From contig NC_044288.2 of the NCBI RefSeq assembly GCF_004027225.2, positions 14,394,744 through 14,458,743 of the forward strand: a DNA stretch of 64,000 nucleotides. The letters are read 5' to 3'. Every line of letters begins with the position of its first letter. Position 1 is the stretch's first letter. The position numbers and the translations under genes were made by a program. The notes under the pieces were generated by a model, which saw nothing but the letters and a program-made list of their open reading frames with translations, ran no database searches and was not told the DNA's origin. This document shows positions 34,701-64,000 of the stretch, piece after piece. Origin of the DNA: Strigops habroptila (taxonomy: Eukaryota; Chordata; Aves; Psittaciformes; Psittacidae).

Positions 34701-37326
34701 GATACGGTGGTGTGTGAAGTGAAGAAGAAAAATGTAGACAGGAATGATGCTCAGTGCTTTGGAGTTGCACATCTGCTTACGTGGGAGAATTCCCCTTTTT
34801 CTCTGGGCTCTCATCCACGATGCTTCCGTCCACTGTGCGGAAGTGACATTTTCCAAAGCCATTCAGTTCTACAGAGGAATCTTTGGAATTTGCACTAGCA
34901 ACAGAATTATTAAGGATTGCAGAATAGGTTGTTAGAAATGTAGGAGCCTGCAGCAGGGGTTTTAAAACTGATGACATTTGGTAGCACCTGAAGTGCAAAG
35001 CTGCTTTTCTCCTTCAGGGAGGACATGTACTCTCAGGATTCCATAGACCTCCTCGCCAGCTCTGGGCTGCAGTTCCAGAAGCATGAAGAAGAAGGGATCG
35101 ATACCCTGCATTTTGCTGAGTTGCTTATGACATCTGGGGTCGTGCTTAGTGACAGTGTGAAGTGGCTGTCCTTCCACAGGTAGGTCCGGGGTGGTCACTG
35201 ATGCTGGCAAGAGAGAAATCTCTTTTTGATTGAAATACCACTGCTTTTGTCCGTGGAGACTGACACAGATTTTAGGGAGAACAATTAGCAGCTCTACAGT
35301 TCTTAAAATGAGCTTAAAGATATGAAGGCCAAGTTTAAGAAGTCAGGACAGTTGGCTCTTTATTTTATCCTAGCACTTGCTGTGGTCTGGATTTTGTGTA
35401 CGTGTTGCTTGCAAATCCTTTTGCTGCTGCAGTCTTCCTCTCTGGAAGAAGTTGAAATATGATTTCTACACTTAGTAACTTGTGTGCATTGTAAAGTAAG
35501 GGTTTTGTTCCTTCTTCCTTACAGTGTTGATGGTGTTCCCAGCTTCCATCTTGTGTTTATGTAAATTTATGTAGTTGAGATGTCTTTCTTGTAGAGTTTC
35601 AAGCAACTTGATGACAAAGCCTCTGGTCCTTGATACTATCGCAAGTGAAAGGACTTGAGAGAGGAGGAGGTGGTGGCGACAGATGCTTCCAGGGTTTCCT
35701 GCTTTTCTGTATTGCCCATAGCTACAGAAACTTGCAGTGTCGGGAAGAAAAGTTTGTTCTTCCCAGTGGCTTAGCTGTTCCACAAGAGGTTAGGGAGGCG
35801 CCCAGGGAGCATGCAGAAGTCCTGCACTGACATAGATGATCAGGATGAATTCTGGCTCTGATCCAGAGGGGTTTTATGAATGTCAGAAAATGTGGAGGTC
35901 TGAAAGCACATAAAACTCTTGTGAAAAATGAGGTATTGGTACCAACTGAGTGCAGGTGTTTTCTGCTTATCTGATTTCTCTCTGTTTTTGTTTTCAGTGG
36001 TTATGACTTTGGCTACATGGTGAAGTTGTTGACAGATTCCAGGTTACCAGAAGAGGAACATGAATTTTTCCATATCTTGAACCTTTTCTTCCCATCTATC
36101 TATGATGTAAAGTACTTAATGAAGAGCTGCAAAAACCTCAAGGTACTTGTATGTCCCCAGCAAGCGATGACAGGCATCAACCCTGTAAATTGTAAAGCCA
36201 AGTGACAGAACTGCTGCATGTGTCATCTTTGAACTGGAACGTGTTTAAACGCTGGTAGTCACACATAAGCACCTATGACTAAGTTTGTATCTCATAGATA
36301 ACTGCCTCCCTGGCTTTAGTCTTATCAATATGTATATTACAGAGGGGATGTTCCCATAACCTTCCGGTTTGTGTATCAGTAATGTCAGAGGCTAATTACA
36401 GTGCAGCAGTGCTTATCTGCCCTGTGCAAGGTGGAGTATTTCTTCTTACATGAACTGCTCCATGGCTTGATTGGACACTCAGAGGCTTGAAAATAACTTA
36501 TCTACTGAATCACAGCTTTGTTTGAGGAAGGGAGAGGGCCAGCATTTGTAACCTATGAATGTACCCACAGTCATGTCAGTATCTGCAGAAGGAAAGCAAG
36601 GTTCCTGAGTTTGGGACGAGTATTTATGCATTCTTGAACAATATTTACTACTGTGTTTCACTCAGCACGTTTTTGGACAAGTGTGTCAATTCTGGTAAGA
36701 GATGGGTGTTCCAACATAAACCCTGTTGTGTTCTCGGTGCAGGGCGGCCTTCAGGAAGTGGCGGATCAGCTGGATTTGCAGCGAATTGGACGACAGCACC
36801 AGGCAGGATCGGACTCTCTCCTCACGGGAATGGCATTTTTCAGAATGAAAGAGGTACTGTGGTGGTCTTCTTCACAGTTCTTCTTTCTCCAGTTCCTATC
36901 CATAAATGTCAATGTGCACAATGTGGGTTTGGTTTTGTTTTGGGGGGGGGGGCAGGTTTGAGCCTTGTGGCCATCACACTTCAAACTGTCAACAATAGGA
37001 GGTGTTGCTATTGGCACAGACTTCTGTTTGCTCCTCTTGTATGTCCCTACTTTATTTCACATGCTGCATCTTGGAGGTGGCTGACTTCAAATGAGCTTCT
37101 TTAGTGAACATGGGGTGCTTTCTGATTTAGAGGCACAGTTAAACAGTACCTGTTCATTCCTTTTCTTAACCTGCAGTTGTTTTTTGAGGATACAATTGAT
37201 GATGCGAAGTACTGCGGGCGGCTCTATGGCCTCGGCACAGGAGTGGCTCAGAAACAGAATGAAGATGTGGACTCAGCCCAGGAGAAAATGAGCATTTTGG
37301 CTATTATCAACAACATGCAGCCGTGA
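31772..37326 (+). CDS. CNOT8: CNOT8, CCR4-NOT deadenylase subunit (CAF1/CALIF)
   Basis: DEDD-family 3'-5' exoribonuclease that shortens poly(A) tails as part of CCR4-NOT, alternating with the paralogue CNOT7; it acts in the cytoplasm with BTG/TOB and RNA-binding proteins. Six coding exons: 31772-31888, 33494-33687, 35018-35179, 35998-36142, 36743-36853, 37177-37326 (TGA). Phases agree and the product is 292 residues, the human length, with only scattered substitutions. The catalytic set is complete: D40 and E42 in DTEFPG at the start of the second coding exon, D161 in SGYDFGY, H225 and D230 in RQHQAGSDS. The protein is essentially one RNase D domain. Upstream CpG promoter and long 3'UTR with Pumilio sites suggest broad expression with post-transcriptional control. 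Confidence 0.98.
36942..36952. repeat. Poly-G run (11) in CNOT8 intron
   Basis: Eleven consecutive G between exons 36743-36853 and 37177-37326. Such runs are error-prone in sequencing and variable in length. Confidence 0.9.
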
Positions 37327-37566
37327 CGAGCGGCACCCCTCAGCACAACGTGGTTTTACCATATTGGCAGCTGCTGTCCTCAACCATTTTCCCTAACACT
37401 GTCTCCAACAAAAGGCATCTACAGCACATCCAGCCTACACAAGGCCTGCAGTTTTGCTGAAGAGCTGCATCTTCATTTGAAACCCACAAGAAGAGAGTGG
37501 ACTGAATTCCTAATGCCAGCATTTGTGGTTTGCCATCTTTTTAATACCAAGGGCAAAAGAACCTAC

Positions 37567-37574
37567 TGTATATA
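37567..37574 (+). promoter_or_regulatory. CNOT8: Pumilio response element TGTATATA (CNOT8 3'UTR)
   Basis: Exact UGUANAUA match in sense orientation, about 240 bases after the stop codon. Confidence 0.6.
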
Positions 37575-38464
37575 CCTCTGGTTTTTTCCTCTTTATACTG
37601 TACAGAATCTGCAAGGAAGACTTAAGGGTAGAATATTGAGTAGAGCTGAGGGTCTGGAAATCCAGTGAAAATGGACACAGACATGCACAGAGATTTGTAC
37701 ATTGTGCTTTATAAAGCTTATTTTAAAACTTCTGCACGTTGTGAGGGTGACTGCTTCACCTCATGTGTTGCTTATTTTATCTTGGTGTGGTCTGTGGAAA
37801 TTGCTCCCTTTTCATCACTGCGGAGGTTTGGGAACAGGTGACATTAAAAATGATCCTTGCAGCTAAAAATATTCAGAGATTTGCTTTAACAACAGTGGGG
37901 ATGGATATTCCTGGAGCTGATGTGAGCAGCTCTCCATAGTTTCTAATTCTGTGTGGTACAGGTTGACCCACACTGAGCCTCAGCTTAGTTCTTACGGGTG
38001 TTAAGGAACTGTTCTGGAAATAGCTTAAGCAGCCTAAAAGTTTGCCTTTGGCAGAGGCTTGGACCAATGCTTTGACTTTAGTTTTCTTCAACTTAACCTC
38101 CAAATTTTATTCTTCTCCTTGCAACACAGGTAGGTCAGCAGATGGATAAATACTTGTTCCTCTTTTCCCCTCACTTCTCCAGCCCCTAATTTTACGATCT
38201 GCTTAACAACAAACCAACCAGCTCCATTTCTCTTCATTATCAACATCTGAAGGCATCAGAGGATGGAGGAACAACTTGGGATTCTGACTTTTTAGAAAAT
38301 GAGCTGTTCTATTTTCAACAGCTCTAATATTTCTTAAAAGAAAAGCCCCTTTAACCCTTTTGGACATGGCAAGCTTAAAATGTTAAGATTTTATCTTGCA
38401 TTTTAAACAAGCTTAACCGATCCATGCGTAGGAGCTGAGCTTTAGAGCTGGTGTTTCAAATGCT

Positions 38465-38472
38465 TGTAAATA
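38465..38472 (+). promoter_or_regulatory. CNOT8: Pumilio response element TGTAAATA (CNOT8 3'UTR)
   Basis: Exact match to the highest-affinity form UGUAAAUA, 24 bases before the poly(A) signal. Sites near the 3' end are typical of functional Pumilio elements. Confidence 0.65.
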
Positions 38473-38495
38473 CTACTTGTTTTTAATTTTTGTAA

Positions 38496-38501
38496 AATAA
38501 A
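38496..38501 (+). terminator. CNOT8: CNOT8 poly(A) signal AATAAA
   Basis: AATAAA in TGTAAAATAAATTTTT, followed by a CA at about 38512 and the T/G-rich GGCTTTGGTTTGG from about 38514. Cleavage is expected near 38515-38520. Confidence 0.8.
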
Positions 38502-38520
38502 TTTTTTTAAACCAGGCTTT

Positions 38521-39715
38521 GGTTTGGATTTTCCATCAAACACTAAAATTCCCAAAGTTGAGGCTTTATCTGAAGTCGAGTGATACATGCTCAAAGATGC
38601 TCAACTTTCTTTGACCATTTATGATGCACTGCTGGGGTAGTTCTTAGTAAAATCTTCCTTTTGAGGTTATTGTAGGGGAGCTGATGGAAGTTGAGCTCAA
38701 GCTGTCTTTGGGGGACTGCAGCTCTCTTCCTGCCCACCTCAGCACAGCTGGCGGTGGTGCTGAGTGTTCTTTCAGTGCAGCATTAGCCAAATCTGGTTTG
38801 CTTATCTGTTCTGCGTGAAGTTTTCCTGCTCCATCTAAGCTTGCTTGAAGGGGAAGAGGCTGTTTGGTGAAGCACTGGCTCCCCCTCCTGGATTGCAAAT
38901 GCTTTGGACAGAACGTGGCAAGTTCAAGTTGGTGGCAGCAGTTTACTGCATTAATACATCTTGTAGTATAACCCCCCCCCCCCTTTCACCTACTGCTCAA
39001 GTTGTTCTGAGGCTTTACTCAGCTTGGAGCAGGAAATCTATCAGTAGCAAGTCTGCATTTTGGCTGGAAAGAATCTGGAACAGGTCTGGATCTGACAAAT
39101 CCATCCCTCCTTTTATTGTACTTAGAAACTTTCTAGGTTCATGACACCCCTTACCCCATCCTACCACAAAAGTTTCTGCTGCCTTTAAAAACTTGCTTTA
39201 AGAAATTACTCAGATGGATGCTGTGGTCACTGAGGCTTATGCAGCCTTTTCTTTTCTTAGGAAGAGTTTGTTTTGCTAACAAGAGAGGCAAAGCCTTCAG
39301 GTAAGCTGTAAGACTGGTTGAAATGCTGAATGTTCAACACTCCATAATCTAGGGTTGGTTTTGGCACTTCTAAAATAGCATCTTTTCTAGAGAACTTGAT
39401 AGCACTTTAAATTTACCATTGCTGGAGCAGAAAGCAGTCTGCTCAGCCATGGATGTTGCCAAAATCAGGGACTTTTCTTGACCTGGAAAAATCCCTTCCC
39501 TCTTGCTAGTCGTGCTGAAAACAAATCTAGACCTTGCCCTCCCTTTTATGGTGCACTGGTGGCTTCACCATGCAAAGCTAAATCCTAGCACACTTGTTTT
39601 ACCTACTAACTTTGATTTATGTACAGAGTAAATTTAAACAACAAAAAAACCCCAGGCTTATTTTCAGTGCCTGTGCCCTTGATTAATCCTGATTTCTATA
39701 CATCAAACTAAATGC
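38521..39715. other. Intergenic gap between CNOT8 and GEMIN5 3' ends
   Basis: About 1.2 kb between two convergent poly(A) sites. It holds a C12 run at 38972-38983 and no ORF or repeat family I recognise. Confidence 0.65.
38972..38983. repeat. Poly-C run (12)
   Basis: Twelve consecutive C in the CNOT8/GEMIN5 gap, flanked by ATAA and TTTCACC. Confidence 0.9.
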
Positions 39716-39719
39716 CAGT

Positions 39720-40169
39720 TCATGCTGGTAGAAGACTTTATTTAAAGGAGGGAAAATAACTCACAATGCTTTTAAGAACAATACTGAGGTAAGGGGCAGT
39801 TTGTTACAGAAGCCATTGTTACTCTTCAGGGTAGCTACTATTCCTCCTCTGCTGACAGACAGATACAGCTGCTCCAAACTGCTTCTCTTGCATGTCAGTA
39901 GTAAGAGCTTTCAAGAGCATAACTTCCATCAAATAAAAAAAGACTGTACAAAAGTCCTTTATACAGTTCAACCCCATAACCTACTGCTTTTCCATTTGCT
40001 AACACAAACTCCTTAAGGAGGAGTAGTTGACTGCAAGGGAGTCCATATAACCCTGATTTATTGTAGTATTATCCAAAACTACCCCAGCCATCAAAACAAG
40101 CCTTCACTTGAAGAAAGAGCAGCGTTGGTGGTGTTGGCAGCTCAAGGGAGACAGTGTGGTCTCAAGATG
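39720..40169 (-). other. GEMIN5: GEMIN5 3'UTR
   Basis: From the stop (40172-40170) leftwards. Two AATAAA signals are visible on the minus strand, at 40062-40057 (3'UTR of about 130 bases) and 39742-39737 (about 450 bases). Which is used cannot be told from sequence; the span given uses the distal one. Confidence 0.65.
39737..39742 (-). terminator. GEMIN5: GEMIN5 distal poly(A) signal AATAAA
   Basis: Minus-strand AATAAAG, lying in CCTTTAAATAAAGTC. A proximal copy is at 40057-40062. Confidence 0.6.
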
Positions 40170-56505
<16,336 letters not shown>

Positions 56506-56611
56506 CGCTCCCCCTCAGCCCACCGGGCTGCCGCCAAGCGCTCCGCACGCCGTCGCAAAACAGCGCACCCCGCCGCGCGCGCGCGCGCGACTGCCGTGAA
56601 GCGAGGCCGCG
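56506..56611. promoter_or_regulatory. Bidirectional GEMIN5 / MRPL22 promoter
   Basis: Only 106 bases separate the two start codons, inside a CpG-dense zone of roughly 55880-56780. There is no TATA box. The stretch has a (CG)8 alternation at 56574-56589. ATGGCGGC, the core of the YY1 element, overlaps both ATGs (plus strand 56615-56622; minus strand 56505-56498). Transcription starts for both genes must fall within or very near this gap. Confidence 0.8.
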
Positions 56612-63358
<6,747 letters not shown>

Positions 63359-63440
63359 CAAACTTTTGTGACTATATGGGTATTTCTTGTTTGATAATGT
63401 AATTATGTAAAAGAATAATTAAAAGAATGGTTTAGTTATA
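63359..63440 (+). other. MRPL22: MRPL22 3'UTR (proximal end)
   Basis: Short AT-rich 3'UTR ending with ATTAAA at 63418-63423 (cleavage near 63440). A canonical AATAAA follows at 63915-63920 and would give a 3'UTR of about 580 bases. Confidence 0.6.
63418..63423 (+). terminator. MRPL22: MRPL22 proximal poly(A) signal ATTAAA
   Basis: Common variant hexamer 60 bases after the stop, followed by a T/G-rich stretch (GGTTTAGTTATAG, GCTTTGGTGCTG). Confidence 0.55.
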
Positions 63441-64000
63441 GCTTTGGTGCTGCTGGAGCTGGAGGATGCAAGAATGGTCATAGGCTTTTTTCTTATTTGC
63501 CAGACCATAAATATGGAAAAGTCTTAGAAAAGCAGCAACAGATGTTACTTTTTCTGAGTTATTTGGGCCACAGCATTGAAGCTCTACCCTGGACTGTCAG
63601 ATCTAGAGTATACGGTGCTGTTATAAAGCTTGGCAGGAGCTGTGGTTGTCCTCACATTCATGCAGCTGTCTTGGTTATGTATGGTTAGGTGTTTTATTGT
63701 AAAAATATGTGCTCCACGGTCATGTTGCAAGATCAAGACTTACACTAAAATTGCTAAAATTTGGCATCTTAAAGTACTACAACAGTGGAACAAAACAAGT
63801 AACAATAATAGTTGAGATTACCAGGCATCACTTTATGGTTTCTTTATCTGGGCTGTCATGCTTTTTCTTTACAGTCTCTGCTGTGCATCTTGGGCATTGT
63901 GTCTGGGAGTGGGGAATAAAAACCCATTTAAAGTTCAGGTTTTGTCAGTCGGTAGGTGGCAATGTTTAGTTTGGCAGAGAGGGAAGTGGCAGTGAAAACT
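63441..64000. other. Downstream of MRPL22 (possible long 3'UTR)
   Basis: No gene is visible. AATAAA at 63915-63920, followed by GT-rich sequence, could be a distal MRPL22 poly(A) site, in which case most of this stretch is 3'UTR. The ORFs here are short and unremarkable. Confidence 0.5.

Larger units (their letters stand above)
37327..38520 (+). other. CNOT8: CNOT8 3'UTR
   Basis: From the TGA at 37324-37326 to the AATAAA at 38496-38501, about 1.2 kb, AT-rich toward the end. It carries two exact Pumilio sites (37567-37574 and 38465-38472). No intron signal is needed. Confidence 0.85.

Noticed and set aside
36559-37104. A 181-codon ORF overlapping a CNOT8 exon
   Set aside because: It reads the exon 36743-36853 in a wrong frame and runs into intron sequence; the conserved frame is the CNOT8 one.

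Overview
This window comes from a vertebrate nuclear genome, most likely a bird. All five genes are spliced, with canonical GT-AG introns of 0.1-2.8 kb. The only interspersed repeats I recognise are short, old CR1 LINE tails with the avian-type 3' end. The gene order LARP1 > / < FAXDC2 / CNOT8 > / < GEMIN5 / MRPL22 > matches human 5q33.2, and to my knowledge the chicken counterpart is on chromosome 13. I cannot name the species. Every exon chain below joins in one frame without a stop or frameshift, so all five genes look intact; only LARP1 is cut, by the left edge of the window.

Layout. 1-9137: the 3' sixteen coding exons of LARP1, GC-rich, with short introns. 9138-~14530: a 5.4 kb LARP1 3'UTR with an A-rich/CAA tract and a conserved-looking AT-rich end. 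15508-22839 (minus): all eight coding exons of FAXDC2, a membrane di-iron hydroxylase-family protein. 22840-~30330: a 7.5 kb gene desert that should hold the unseen FAXDC2 5' non-coding exon(s). 30540-31200: the CpG-island promoter of CNOT8. 31772-37326: CNOT8 coding exons, with a 3'UTR to ~38520. 40170-56505 (minus): all 28 coding exons of GEMIN5. 56506-56611: a 106-bp bidirectional promoter between the GEMIN5 and MRPL22 start codons. 56612-63358: seven coding exons of MRPL22, then two candidate poly(A) signals.

How the genes relate. LARP1 (binds the cap of 5'TOP mRNAs, and poly(A)/PABP), CNOT8 (CCR4-NOT deadenylase) and GEMIN5 (binds m7G cap and snRNA, SMN complex) all act on cytoplasmic RNA. 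MRPL22 is a mitochondrial ribosome protein and FAXDC2 belongs to lipid/sterol metabolism. LARP1/FAXDC2 and CNOT8/GEMIN5 are tail-to-tail pairs with about 0.6-1.2 kb between ends; GEMIN5/MRPL22 are head-to-head.

I saw no viral copies, no CRISPR-like arrays and no convincing new protein-coding gene. The most interesting signals are regulatory: two canonical Pumilio sites in the 3'UTR of CNOT8, itself a Pumilio-recruited deadenylase; a TCTCGCGAGA palindrome plus NRF1-type sites in the CNOT8 promoter; YY1-type motifs over both start codons of the GEMIN5/MRPL22 promoter; and the A-rich tract in the mRNA of LARP1, an A-tract-binding protein.
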